A stretch of DNA of 33,601 bases from a virus: positions 1-33,601 of IMG/VR virus record IMGVR_UViG_3300011258_001069. One strand, written 5' to 3'. Under the pieces are notes generated by a model. That model did not search any database. It was not told the DNA's origin and saw only the letters and a list, made by a program, of their open reading frames with translations. Position numbers and translations under genes: made by a program. This document shows positions 12,107 to 20,700 of this stretch, piece by piece. Each line of letters begins with the position of its first letter. The stretch's first letter is position 1.

Positions 12107-13002
12107 GCGAAGAAGCACTTAGTTGCGGTTATCTTGCGGCATTAACTGATCCCGAGGCCGCATGGCATGGGTTGCCAGAAACCGAACGTGAGGCAATCGC
12201 ATGGATAATCAACGACCGGGCTATGTTGGGAGCTGCGCACAGTGTCTGTAAGCAGCGCATAGCTGAGCTTGAGGCGCATTCTAGCGATGGGCCGTGGTAC
12301 GTAGGCGCTATGAACGATGCCTATTTCGTTGTAGATAAGCGTCCGTCCGGCGCGGACGAAGGCACGCGGGCTAACGTTATTTTTGCGTGTGGCTCAAGCA
12401 AGGAGACAGCCGAATTTATCGTGTCGCTTAAGGGGCGCGCCGAGACACTCGAATCCGAGCTTGCCACGGTAACGGCTGAGCGGGATAAGTTGCAGGCATT
12501 CAAAGATTACGTTCACCAGCGGCTTGATGATGCAGGTGTTGATGTAGATCCAGACTCGCCACATAAAGCGGCTGGCTGCCGAATCGGCGGGCGTTTGGAT
12601 GAAGTTTTTACGGACGCGGATAACCTGGTATTGAGGAATGAGTCTTTGCGATCCGAGCTTGCCGCGTTGCGTGAGCAGTATCGGTGGGTGCCGGTCGAAG
12701 ATGGACCGCCAGAAACAGATGACGTGCACGAAGTTTTGTTTGATGGTGGCGCGTTAACCGTTGCTGTTTATTGCGATGACCAATGGCGAGAGATTGCTTG
12801 GGGGTTTACGCCGGTCGAGCCATTAAAAAACGTTTCGCATTACAGACTACCACCCGCGCCTGATGCTGCGAACCTATGGCAGCCAGGTCCAGATAACCCG
12901 ACGCCGTATGTCCGCATAACCACAAGTCACGATCCAGAAACCGGCGAAGCCCTAACTTCTTTTGAGCGTGTCGCCCAACAGAACCAACACGATGACGATT
13001 AA
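12103..13002 (+). CDS. Phage protein with coiled coil and C-terminal DUF551-like domain
   Basis: 299 residues from the ATG at 12103 (GAAGG upstream, overlapping the previous stop). The middle holds a coiled-coil stretch (about 110-145). The C-terminus has Y-R-W-V-P-V-E-D-G-P-P-E, V-L-F-D-G-G, W-R-E-I-A-W-G-F-T-P and V-S-H-Y-R-L-P-P-A-P. This is the DUF551 pattern (W-I-P-V...L-P...V-T-H-W-M-P-L-P-x-P) common in phage early regions and without known function. The N-terminal 100 residues are unrecognised. Confidence 0.6.
   Translation: MSEEALSCGYLAALTDPEAAWHGLPETEREAIAWIINDRAMLGAAHSVCKQRIAELEAHSSDGPWYVGAMNDAYFVVDKRPSGADEGTRANVIFACGSSKETAEFIVSLKGRAETLESELATVTAERDKLQAFKDYVHQRLDDAGVDVDPDSPHKAAGCRIGGRLDEVFTDADNLVLRNESLRSELAALREQYRWVPVEDGPPETDDVHEVLFDGGALTVAVYCDDQWREIAWGFTPVEPLKNVSHYRLPPAPDAANLWQPGPDNPTPYVRITTSHDPETGEALTSFERVAQQNQHDDD
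12972..12996 (+). repeat. Direct repeat copy 1: start-codon leader without ribosome site
   Basis: Twenty-five bases across the ATG at 12992 (CCCAACAGAACCAACACG, then ATGAC), matching 24 of 25 at 13178-13202. There is no Shine-Dalgarno sequence, so translation probably depends on coupling to the upstream gene, which ends at 13002. Confidence 0.75.
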
Positions 13003-13201
13003 GCACGCTCAAGACCCAGGGCACCCCGAATACACGCTCTGCGGTGATGCATTCGACATAAACGTCGTGGACAAAGAGGTTGAGCCGCCCGTATTTGTGT
13101 CACCCGGCGAGATAGTGACCTGCTGCAAATGCCGTCGAACGATAACCGAGTGCAAACAATACAGCCGGGGATTTCGCCGCCCAACAGGACCAACACGATG
13201 A
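12992..13201 (+). CDS. Small Cys-containing phage protein
   Basis: 69 residues from the ATG at 12992, inside the end of the DUF551 gene. It has a lone Cys (residue 17) and a later C-C-K-C...C group near 44-54, a likely zinc site. I do not recognise it. An earlier in-frame start (12962) is less likely because the repeated leader points to 12992. Confidence 0.5.
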   Translation: MTIKHAQDPGHPEYTLCGDAFDINVVDKEVEPPVFVSPGEIVTCCKCRRTITECKQYSRGFRRPTGPTR

Positions 13202-13202
13202 C
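13178..13202 (+). repeat. Direct repeat copy 2: start-codon leader without ribosome site
   Basis: Second copy, ending across the ATG at 13198. Only one base differs. Because the two copies lie in different reading frames of their host genes, the conservation is at the DNA or RNA level. Confidence 0.75.
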
Positions 13203-13551
13203 CAATGACAAACCAGCGCCGGTTAAGCGGTATGGGCCGCTTAACTCCGGCCGTCTGCGGGCTTCCCAGCATGGGCGATACGTCCTCTACGAGGATTACC
13301 ACGAAGACAACAAGCGTGCGATTAGTTTTGCGGCGGACTTGGCCATTGAACTGGCTGGCGCGAAATCCGACTACGCAGCACTAGAGGCTAAGTATCAGCG
13401 GTTGGTGGGGGTGGTTGAGAAAGTGCCTCATGCTGTCGGGTGCGCGATTGTACTTGCATACGATGAATTTACCTTCGAAATATTGTCCGCCAGCTCGGAA
13501 GAATATTGCGACTGCTGGAAATCCGATGCGCTACGGGAGGCGGGCGAGTGA
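13198..13551 (+). CDS. Phage protein of unknown function
   Basis: 117 residues; the ATG at 13198 is set by the repeated leader. A longer in-frame form from 13129 would include the leader. Mixed fold with a helical centre (A-A-D-L-A-I-E-L-A-G-A-K-S-D-Y-A-A-L-E-A-K-Y) and a late C-D-C. No family recognised. Stop overlaps the next GTG (GTGA). Confidence 0.5.
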   Translation: MTNDKPAPVKRYGPLNSGRLRASQHGRYVLYEDYHEDNKRAISFAADLAIELAGAKSDYAALEAKYQRLVGVVEKVPHAVGCAIVLAYDEFTFEILSASSEEYCDCWKSDALREAGE

Positions 13552-13748
13552 AAGCCCATTTGCCCAAAGTCGGTACGAGGTGGCGGCAGAAAGCAAGGCC
13601 GGACCGCGTTGCTGTGATCACTTATTTTAAATCGATGCCGCACCACATTAACCGCGGGTACGTCCGGCATACAGCCTGGTGGGTCACATGTGGTGATATT
13701 GGCAAGTGCCTGGATACATTCCTTAAGTCTTACGAACGATGCTCCTAA
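13548..13748 (+). CDS. Small basic phage protein
   Basis: 66 residues from a GTG at 13548 overlapping the upstream stop. Basic N-terminus (K-V-G-T-R-W-R-Q-K-A-R), then a beta-rich middle with T-A-W-W-V-T. Function unknown. Its end overlaps the excisionase start by ten bases. Confidence 0.5.
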   Translation: MKAHLPKVGTRWRQKARPDRVAVITYFKSMPHHINRGYVRHTAWWVTCGDIGKCLDTFLKSYERCS

Positions 13749-13954
13749 AACCCCTAGAACGTTTCAGATCGGAGAACTTCGACGGCAGACCGCCAGCCGC
13801 TCGGACGATCAAGAAATGGCCCGCTGCCGTTAAGCAGGGTAACCGGTGGTTTGTAGATATGGATGTGCTTGAGCAGAACGACCGACTGACAGAACTGGCA
13901 GAAACACTGATCGAAAACCCAGAGGTAAGGCGCTTACTTGGGGGTGTACCCTAA
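13739..13954 (+). CDS. xis: Excisionase-like DNA-binding protein
   Basis: 71 residues. Residues 8-40 look like a winged-helix excisionase: F-D-G-R-P-P-A-A-R-T-I-K-K-W, then A-V-K-Q-G-N-R-W-F-V-D. A helical C-terminus follows. It directly precedes the integrase with start and stop overlapping (TAATG), as xis precedes int in many lambdoid phages. It should bind attachment-site DNA and steer Int toward excision. Confidence 0.75.
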   Translation: MLLKPLERFRSENFDGRPPAARTIKKWPAAVKQGNRWFVDMDVLEQNDRLTELAETLIENPEVRRLLGGVP

Positions 13955-15099
13955 TGGATATGGGGAGACCGAGAACACCGGCAAACGCTGAATTGCCGCC
14001 CAATTTGAGCGAAAGCGATGGCCGGTTTAGATACCGTAGCCCATTAGACAGTATTCGGCGCTGGGTTGGCTCAGACCGTGAGGCGGCAATAAGGTTAGCG
14101 AAGGACACCAATGCGGTTTATGCGGCCATTCAGGCGCAGCGTAAGCCCGGCATGGTAACCGTCGGCCAGGGTGTCGTGTTCTACCGCGAGAACGTCCTGC
14201 CCCATAAGCCTTGGGACACTGGCACCCGTAAAAACGAAGGATGGAAGCTGGACGCGATTGAGCGCGAGATCGGCGACCGGGCCATCGCTACCACTGACCG
14301 CGTGTTCCTTGGTGATTGGCTGGACTCCAAAGCCACCACATCAGACGCATACAACAAGTGGCGTGCGCGTCTGGTTGACCTGTGGGCTTACTTCATCGCC
14401 CGGAAGTGGTGCGACTACAACGAAGCGGACGCGGTGATGAAGCGCTCCACGTCGAAGAAACTAGCGCATAACCAGAAGGTCCGCCACCGGTTAGAACTCG
14501 AAGGCTTTTGGGCGATCCACGACCACGAGAGCGCGCCGCCCTTTCTCCGGGTCGCCATGCAGCTGTCGCTGGTGTTGCTGCAGGCACGCCACGAAGTCGT
14601 GAACCTTAAAAAATCAGATTTCCGCGATGGCCGCCTGTACGTTATTCGCGACAAGACCGCTGCGGACACCGAAATGGCATTCATCAGCATCGAGGTTGAT
14701 GCGCAGCTGGAGGCGATCTACAAACTTGCGTTCTCGGACGGTATCCCCTGCCCCTACCTTGTGCACTACCGCCCAGAGCGCGAGCGGCGCGAATGGCGCA
14801 ACGCTAAGCCACACGCGTTCGCTGTGACGCCTAAGTACCTCACTGACGCATTCAGGGACACCAGGAACGCTACAGGCCAGTGGTCGCACTTACAGCCACG
14901 CGAGCGGCCATCGTTCCATGAGATCCTGTCGCTGGGCATGCGGTTATATCGGAAGGCCGGGCAATCTCGGGATTACATTCGGGCGCTGCGTGGCCACGCT
15001 GACGAGAAAACGACGGATATCTATCTGCAGGGTGGCGTGGTGACTGATGATCGATACCAGCAGGTGACGGCTGGGCTTACTTTGGAGGGTTTGCGGTGA
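13954..15099 (+). CDS. int: Tyrosine-recombinase integrase
   Basis: 381 residues. The N-terminus (M-G-R-P-R-T-P-x-N-x2-L-P-P-N-L, from residue 3) matches the arm-binding start of lambda-type integrases. The catalytic domain shows R212 (Q-A-R-H-E-V), a beta-hairpin Lys in R-D-K-T-A, H322 in F-H-E-I-L-S-L-G, H348 in R-G-H-A-D-E-K-T-T, and Y357 as nucleophile. The second catalytic Arg of the H-x2-R box is Leu (L325; codon CTG, one base from CGG). The attP site lies 545 bases downstream and matches tRNA-Gly, so this enzyme targets that gene. ATGs at 13954 and 13960 are both possible. Confidence 0.9.
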   Translation: MDMGRPRTPANAELPPNLSESDGRFRYRSPLDSIRRWVGSDREAAIRLAKDTNAVYAAIQAQRKPGMVTVGQGVVFYRENVLPHKPWDTGTRKNEGWKLDAIEREIGDRAIATTDRVFLGDWLDSKATTSDAYNKWRARLVDLWAYFIARKWCDYNEADAVMKRSTSKKLAHNQKVRHRLELEGFWAIHDHESAPPFLRVAMQLSLVLLQARHEVVNLKKSDFRDGRLYVIRDKTAADTEMAFISIEVDAQLEAIYKLAFSDGIPCPYLVHYRPERERREWRNAKPHAFAVTPKYLTDAFRDTRNATGQWSHLQPRERPSFHEILSLGMRLYRKAGQSRDYIRALRGHADEKTTDIYLQGGVVTDDRYQQVTAGLTLEGLR

Positions 15100-15368
15100 A
15101 AATACTATCAGCCGATGGATCGATCACTTTGGCGTGTGACTTCTGCAACACGCAAGGCAGTGTTGGCGTTACGGCTGAGTTCACGCACCGACCGGACCCT
15201 GAAGTCGGGTTTAAGACATGGTTCCATATCTGTGCATCATGTTATGAAGATCGAGTCTTGCCCTGGCTGGTTGGCCAAGGTGTGCAGCCTGGTTTTATGT
15301 ACGTCGAAACGCAGCGAGAAGCTGGGGCTTTAAGGGTTATCGGGGCCAGCTCGGAGGTGGCGCGGTGA
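15096..15368 (+). CDS. Small zinc-binding-type protein after integrase
   Basis: 90 residues from a GTG at 15096 overlapping the integrase stop (GTGA). C-D-F-C (about 14-17) and C-A-S-C (about 47-50) make a probable zinc ribbon. No family recognised. Because it follows int it may be made together with it. Confidence 0.55.
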   Translation: MKILSADGSITLACDFCNTQGSVGVTAEFTHRPDPEVGFKTWFHICASCYEDRVLPWLVGQGVQPGFMYVETQREAGALRVIGASSEVAR

Positions 15369-15559
15369 GTTACGAGTTTATATTCTGGTTCCTGAGCGGA
15401 TACCAGCTATATTGCGCTGGGCTTTTGATAGTAATGGCAGTTGCGGGGGTAAACGTCGTTGACAGCGTCGCATTCCGTTATTTCGCCATCCACGGGGCCG
15501 GCGCATTAGGTGCGCTTTCGATCGGCCTGGCTGCCATTGATATCGTCATGCGGGCGTAG
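15365..15559 (+). CDS. Small membrane protein with two hydrophobic spans
   Basis: 64 residues from a GTG overlapping the previous stop. Residues 4-31 and 38-62 are hydrophobic, giving a two-pass hairpin with almost no soluble part. Function unknown; a superinfection or host membrane role is only a guess. It is the last gene of the plus-strand operon before the hairpin and attP. Confidence 0.5.
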   Translation: MSYEFIFWFLSGYQLYCAGLLIVMAVAGVNVVDSVAFRYFAIHGAGALGALSIGLAAIDIVMRA

Positions 15560-15560
15560 C

Positions 15561-15602
15561 TGGGCCATTGGGCCATTGAGTTTATGGCCCATATTTGGCC
15601 CA
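15561..15602 (+). terminator. Two-tier hairpin at the end of the integrase operon
   Basis: TGGGCCA (15561-15567) pairs with TGGCCCA (15596-15602), and inside it GGGCCAT (15570-15576) pairs with ATGGCCC (15584-15590). The loop is TGAGTTT. There is no T-run directly after it, but a weak CCC/GGG hairpin with TATTTTT lies at 15604-15621. It may be a bidirectional or leaky terminator, or a protein-binding site next to attP. Confidence 0.5.
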
Positions 15603-15644
15603 CCCCGAATAGGGTATTTTTAAACGCTTGATTTTATTGACGAA

Positions 15645-15690
15645 TGGAGCGGGAAACGAGATTCGAACTCGCGACCCCAACCTTGGCAAG
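15645..15690 (-). other. attP: attP core: 3' half of a tRNA-Gly(GCC) gene
   Basis: On the minus strand these 46 bases run from CTTGCCAAGG (anticodon loop TTGCCAA, anticodon GCC) through the T-arm (GAGTTCGAATCTC) and the acceptor 3' strand TTCCCGC to TCCA. This is the 3' half of bacterial tRNA-Gly(GCC) with an encoded CCA. The bases beyond the anticodon loop do not form the 5' half of a tRNA, so this is only the integration core. Phage genes lie on both sides, which makes it attP. The antisense reading gives the familiar spurious R-F-E-L-A-T-P-T-L-A peptide. Confidence 0.9.
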
Positions 15691-15775
15691 ATTATCCGCT
15701 GACCCGACTAAGTGCGCGCATTGTATAGGAAAGTGGATTTTTTGGAAGTGCTGCAACCTGACCGGAGATTGTCAT

Positions 15776-16255
15776 ATGAGTACATTATTAAAGTCGGCCG
15801 TGTTCAGCGAGGATCGAGCTTATCGCTACCAGCTAACCAGAACTTGGGACGAAACGAACGCGGATATTTGCGCCTTCATCGGACTAAATCCAAGCACCGC
15901 AGACGAGACTGAGGATGATCCAACGATTAGGCGGTGTATTGATTTTGCGCGCCAGTGGGGGCATGGCGGCCTAATAATGCTAAACCTATTCGCCTTTAGA
16001 GCGACTGACCCAAAAGTAATGAAGGCAGCCGCTGACCCGATTGGGCCGGAGAATATTTTTAAAATTTTAGAGGGCTGTGAGCGGTCAAGCAGGGTTGTTG
16101 CCGCGTGGGGCGTACATGGTAGCCATATGGGGATGGGGCGCCGGGTGGCGAAGTTAATGCAACCTCGCCTCGAGTGCCTTGGGACAACAAAGGCCGGACA
16201 CCCTCGCCACCCTCTCTATCTGAGGAAAGACACAAAGCCCGCGGCGTTTAACTAA
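15776..16255 (+). CDS. DUF1643-family protein
   Basis: 159 residues from an ATG at 15776 with GGAGA upstream. A longer frame reaching 15644 translates the antisense of the tRNA core and is not real. The DUF1643 pattern is clear: F-I-G-L-N-P-S-T-A-D, D-D-P-T-I-R-R-C-I-D-F-A, L-N-L-F-A-F-R-A-T-D-P, A-A-W-G-x2-G, and a final L-G-T-T-K-A-G-H-P-R-H-P-L-Y-L. The function of the family is not established. It lies between attP and the tail genes on the opposite strand, the usual place for cargo (moron) genes. Ends overlap the fibre gene by eight bases. Confidence 0.85.
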   Translation: MSTLLKSAVFSEDRAYRYQLTRTWDETNADICAFIGLNPSTADETEDDPTIRRCIDFARQWGHGGLIMLNLFAFRATDPKVMKAAADPIGPENIFKILEGCERSSRVVAAWGVHGSHMGMGRRVAKLMQPRLECLGTTKAGHPRHPLYLRKDTKPAAFN

Positions 16256-17435
16256 TCAACGACCCCAACGATCCACCGTCGAATGTTTCGGACCCACCTG
16301 GGTGGAACTGGATGCCGGTCAACGGCCCGGACAGCGCCTTAGACCCAGCAAACAAGTTGACGTTGTCATTAGGTTCGTCCGCAATTACCCCGGAATAACT
16401 CCATAGGTTTGTTGCTCGGTCCATCAAAACGAAGCGCACCTGCCCGCTGAATTCGTCAGTTGCCAGCTCGGTGTTGGCAATAAATATAGCTGAGCCCAAA
16501 GCATACGAATTAGTCGACACCCCAAGCCCCTGCCCCGCACCCTTGTAGCCTGTTGATTCCGGGCCGCCAGCGTCAACCATTCTGAAAAACGAAATCGCCG
16601 TGCCGGTTGATGACGCTTCGTCGAGACTGATCACTACCTCAGTGGCCCAGGCCGGAACTGGCAGCGTATAGGACGATAGCGTATCAAGCGCCACCAGCCC
16701 GCCCAACTTAGCGGGCGTAAATGACGGCGTGTCCTGCGACAGCTGGCCGTAACTTAGGGTCGCAAGCCCGCTGTCGAGCGCACCGCTGTTATCAACGACA
16801 ACGTTAACCGTCGTGTTCGGATCAGAGTACGAACTGCTGGTGATAGTGGCGTAGTCGGTGCCAGCTGTGTCCGTCGTGCGGATCCGGCGCCCGGCGTGCA
16901 ATATTGCGGTTTGATCGCCTGGCACCGTGAACTGGGTATCAGACACCCGCGTCGGTGTAAGTCCAGACCGGTGCCACTCGCTTGATACATCCTCGTCGCC
17001 ATAACTGCGATCGACCTCCACCAAAGACGTAGTGCCGCGGCGCTGGAAGCACACCCACTTATCCAGGGCGTCCAACACAAAGTCGGCGCCGTCGCGCATG
17101 AGCATTTCGCCGGTGCTGCCGTCTGCGTGCTTGAGTGTGACTACTCGCGACGCGTTTTCAGCGTGCAGCCATATAAGCGCGCCGTCTGGGATATTGGTTA
17201 ACGACACGGTGTCCAAATCATCCGCTGCGGCGCCTGATTCCGTATCGATCGTGAAGTTGCCGCCGTGATCGCGTGTAGCGGGCGTTACTGTGCCGCCCGA
17301 TATCGTTAGCTCTACACGCGGCCATCCACCAGGCAGAATCGAGACGACGTCCCGCTCCGCCTCGACCGCGACCTTCATTTCCGCAACCGTCCGGACGGCG
17401 TTTTGCATGTAGTTAGAGGCTGGTAAGTCTGGCAT
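16248..17435 (-). CDS. Tail fibre or receptor-binding protein candidate
   Basis: 395 residues, last gene of the late operon. The sequence is rich in Ser, Thr, Gly and Asp with short beta strands throughout and almost no charged helices, as in trimeric fibre or tip-attached proteins. The end has G-G-S-E-T-F-D-G-G-S-L-G-S-L. No enzymatic motif is seen. Position downstream of the J-like tail-tip gene supports a host-recognition role. Confident it is a tail-surface protein, not of the precise type. Confidence 0.6.
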   Translation of the reverse strand: MPDLPASNYMQNAVRTVAEMKVAVEAERDVVSILPGGWPRVELTISGGTVTPATRDHGGNFTIDTESGAAADDLDTVSLTNIPDGALIWLHAENASRVVTLKHADGSTGEMLMRDGADFVLDALDKWVCFQRRGTTSLVEVDRSYGDEDVSSEWHRSGLTPTRVSDTQFTVPGDQTAILHAGRRIRTTDTAGTDYATITSSSYSDPNTTVNVVVDNSGALDSGLATLSYGQLSQDTPSFTPAKLGGLVALDTLSSYTLPVPAWATEVVISLDEASSTGTAISFFRMVDAGGPESTGYKGAGQGLGVSTNSYALGSAIFIANTELATDEFSGQVRFVLMDRATNLWSYSGVIADEPNDNVNLFAGSKALSGPLTGIQFHPGGSETFDGGSLGSLIS

Positions 17436-17438
17436 TGC

Positions 17439-17732
17439 TTACTCCGTAAACTGGAATTCGTCGTCGCACCAAAAGCGCAAACGTGTTTGTAATTTTTGGG
17501 TTAAATCGAAATATTGCGGGTTCGTATCGATCTGCGACGCGACGAGCGCATCAACCTCCGATCGAGACCAGGCCGCAGGGCGGCGTTGGTCATCGCCCGC
17601 AGCTGGAGCGAATTCACAATCTTCGAAAGCAGTTTCGCCTCGCGTCTCAAGCGTTACGCGCACAATCCACCGGTGCACAAATCCAGAATCGCGATCGATA
17701 ACTGGTCGGTGGTGAGACAAATACCGATCCAC
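17439..17732 (-). CDS. Small late protein between tail tip and fibre
   Basis: 97 residues from a GTG at 17732, just after the J-like gene's stop. It has a helical centre (S-R-S-E-V-D-A-L-V-A-S-Q-I-D) and no known motif. It may be a fibre chaperone or a small tip subunit, judged from position only. Confidence 0.5.
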   Translation of the reverse strand: MDRYLSHHRPVIDRDSGFVHRWIVRVTLETRGETAFEDCEFAPAAGDDQRRPAAWSRSEVDALVASQIDTNPQYFDLTQKLQTRLRFWCDDEFQFTE

Positions 17733-17733
17733 G

Positions 17734-20700
17734 TCAGTACCCGATCACGGTGGCGTCGATGGTCTCAGCCACCCGCGCGCCGGTTGTGGCGTTTAATACT
17801 TCAATTGATGGTCCGCTTGTGGCGTTTTTGTCCAACTGGTCGACGACTCGCGGGCCGCCTGCGTTCTGAACGGTGTAGTTGACCGACTTGATCACGCGGT
17901 ACGTTTTGGTGATGGGCAGGCGAACAGTGTCGGTATCCGCGACGGCAAAGTCCTCGATCGCTTCGATAATGTCCGGCACATCAACCAGAACATCGAAGTT
18001 AGAAATCACCCCGCGCACGTTACTGGCGGCAGTGGTGATCCTGAACTCGAACGTTGTGTCGTCGCTGTTAAGCGGGCCAAGCAAGCCCGGCCAGGTGTTC
18101 CACTCGCTGACGGTTGACGCCGCCCAAAACAGATCGCCATCTGAGCCCCAAAAGGTTGATCCGTCTGAGCCCCAGAACGTCGGAGAATCGACCTCGCGGT
18201 AATCAACGGAAAAGTCACCCGCAACGGTGAGCGCCAATTTAATGGTGGCTCCGATGTGGTTGGCGACCGGGTCATATGTTGCGGTGTACGTTGCTGCCTT
18301 ATAGGTCACTGTCGGCCAGAACGTGTCGCCGTCCGAGCCCCAGAACAGGCTGGAATTCTCGCCCCAGAACATCGGGTCGCCGTCAACGTCGGCGTTCAAT
18401 TCGTTCGAGATCACCGACGCGTTGGTGATGGTGCCAGCGAACGATGGATCCTCGCTCTGCGTCAAGATCAGGTTACTTGTCAGCGGGTCGCCCAGGTTAA
18501 TGGTCACGATCGCCGGGTTTTCTGAAACGTTGCCGGCTACGTCCACCGCGACAACCAGGATCGTCTGGGTGCCATCCAGTGAACTGATATCGAATCGTGA
18601 TTCCGAGAGATTCCCAGAATGCAGATCGCGGGCCTGCTGCCAGTTCGTGTTCGACCCGTAGTTCGCCCGGACTCGAAACCCGGCGAAGTCCGACGACGGA
18701 TCCGGGTACGACCACGAGATAAAATCACCCTGCCGGAATATGTGGTCAATGTCTGGCGGCGGCTCCACCAAGCCGATCACGGTTTCGGTGTGGGTAACCC
18801 AGCTCGAGGTTGCGCCGGCCGGGCCGACTGCGCGCAGGCGAATATCGTAAATCTGGCCGGTTTCCACCGGCGTGATCGTGTAGCTCTGCGCACCGGGTTC
18901 GAGTGTCACTTGCTCGAACGGCAAGTCGGTTAGCAAGGTGCCGTCGACAAACTGGGCTACCAAGCGCCACTGCACCTGCAGCGCGGTTACCGGCACGGCG
19001 CCGGCGTTCGGGTTGACTGAAAACGCCAGCTCTATTTGCGGGAAAACCGCCCCGTTGTTGCTTACGTAGCCCGCCCCCTCGTCGCTCACCACCGACAATA
19101 GCGACGGCTTAGCTGGTGTAACGCGGCTGAGCTCTGGCGGTAACGTGATCACCGGGTCGTGTGGCGGGATCTCGCCGTCCGCCGCCGTATAGACACCTGG
19201 GGCGTAAGGGATCATCGTGATGGCGGCCGACAAGTCCGGGCGGGGCTCTATCGACCGGATCAGGCATTCGATTGACTCGCTGCCGGACTCGCCGAACGCC
19301 GCCAGCAGATCACCAACAGCCGGCGCTGCTTCACTCGACGCGATTGGCGTTTCAAAAGTAAGTGTGGATTGTTCGCCGTCCACCGTGGTTATGGGCAGCA
19401 GCAACGATGCACCAGACGACAACCGAAAGCGTGCCGAATAGCTTTTCCCGGACTCCATCGGCATGGGCGCGTCGACCGAAACACTGACTGTGTCGCTGCC
19501 GCTTGTGTTTACCGCGGTAACGCGTGCTGACCCAAGCCCGATCAGCGGCACATCATGGGTAAAGCGGACCAGGTCGCCCACTTCACAGCGGACGTGCTCG
19601 ACGTCGGTCTCGATCGAGAATAATTCCGCGCGCAGCTTGGCTGCTGCGATCTTCCAACGGCCGACCTTCCACGCTGTGGTCGCCTTCGTGGTGAATGGCA
19701 GATCAACAACCTCGAACTTGGTGGCGTTGGCTTCTGTGTACCCATCATCGTAGACAATGATCTCGTCGAACTGGTGCAACGTGGCTTCATTCGGGAAACG
19801 GACCTTGAGCGCGTGCGGGAAGTCGCCAAAGTACCGAACACCGGTAAAACCCCACGAGTTACGCGGCGAGAAATGCTGCGCGATTGTGGTCCTGGGCTTA
19901 TCGACCACCACGCTATATTTGTGGTTCGAGTAGGTCAGTATCGCGTTACCGGTGGCGGCTATTTCCTGCAGTAGATCACGAACTGGGACGGCATCCTCGA
20001 TCGCCGCGTCAAACGTCAGCCCCTCCGCATCGCAGTAGTTCGCCCACTCAAGCATGGTGTCGAGATCGACGCGATCAGTGCTTATTGCGCGCGCGTTTGC
20101 AGATCCAGTGGCGACGTCGACGAATGCCCATGCAGGATTTCGGGTTTTCTGCGTTGACCAGGTGGATCCGTTCCACACCGGCAACCGACGCTCGACCGTA
20201 AGGTTTAGCGTCTGAATAACACCGTTGAGCTCGTCGGATGCCTTGGCCCGCAACGCGATGATGGAAACACCGGTGCGGTTGATCGGATCTTCGTTGGTGA
20301 ATGATCGGATCGAGGTCCACCAGGAATCCTCGGTCGTTATGTAAGTCGCGCCATCACCAATATCAGACTGATCGTCGACCGTCACACGCTTGAGGCGCAC
20401 GTCGTACTGGTCGCGTGTAGGGAACACCACACGCAGATCCGATCGCACAGCAGATTTAAGCTGCCCGCGGATCGTGAACAAGCCGCCGCCGTCGATGACC
20501 ACCGCACCGCTGGATTTTTCTACCGGCGCTGCCAGCCACGTCGTGTTACCGACCTTGCGGTATTGCATCTGGAACTGAACGCCCATCGCGTGCTTCGCGT
20601 TGGAGGCGCTGATCCGCTGCAGGCCGTTCGGGAACGTGATATCGACGAATATTTCGTCGGTGCTCGGCTGTGTGCGGCGCTGGCTGTATCCGCCGGCCTT

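Noticed and set aside
15645-15730. A complete tRNA-Gly gene
   Set aside because: Beyond the anticodon loop the sequence cannot form the D-arm or the 5' acceptor strand (GCGGGAA); only the 3' half is present.
15644-15775. N-terminal extension of the DUF1643 frame (M-E-R-E-T-R-F-E-L-A-T-P...)
   Set aside because: It translates the antisense of the tRNA-Gly half; this peptide is a well-known spurious annotation. The ATG at 15776 has a proper ribosome site.
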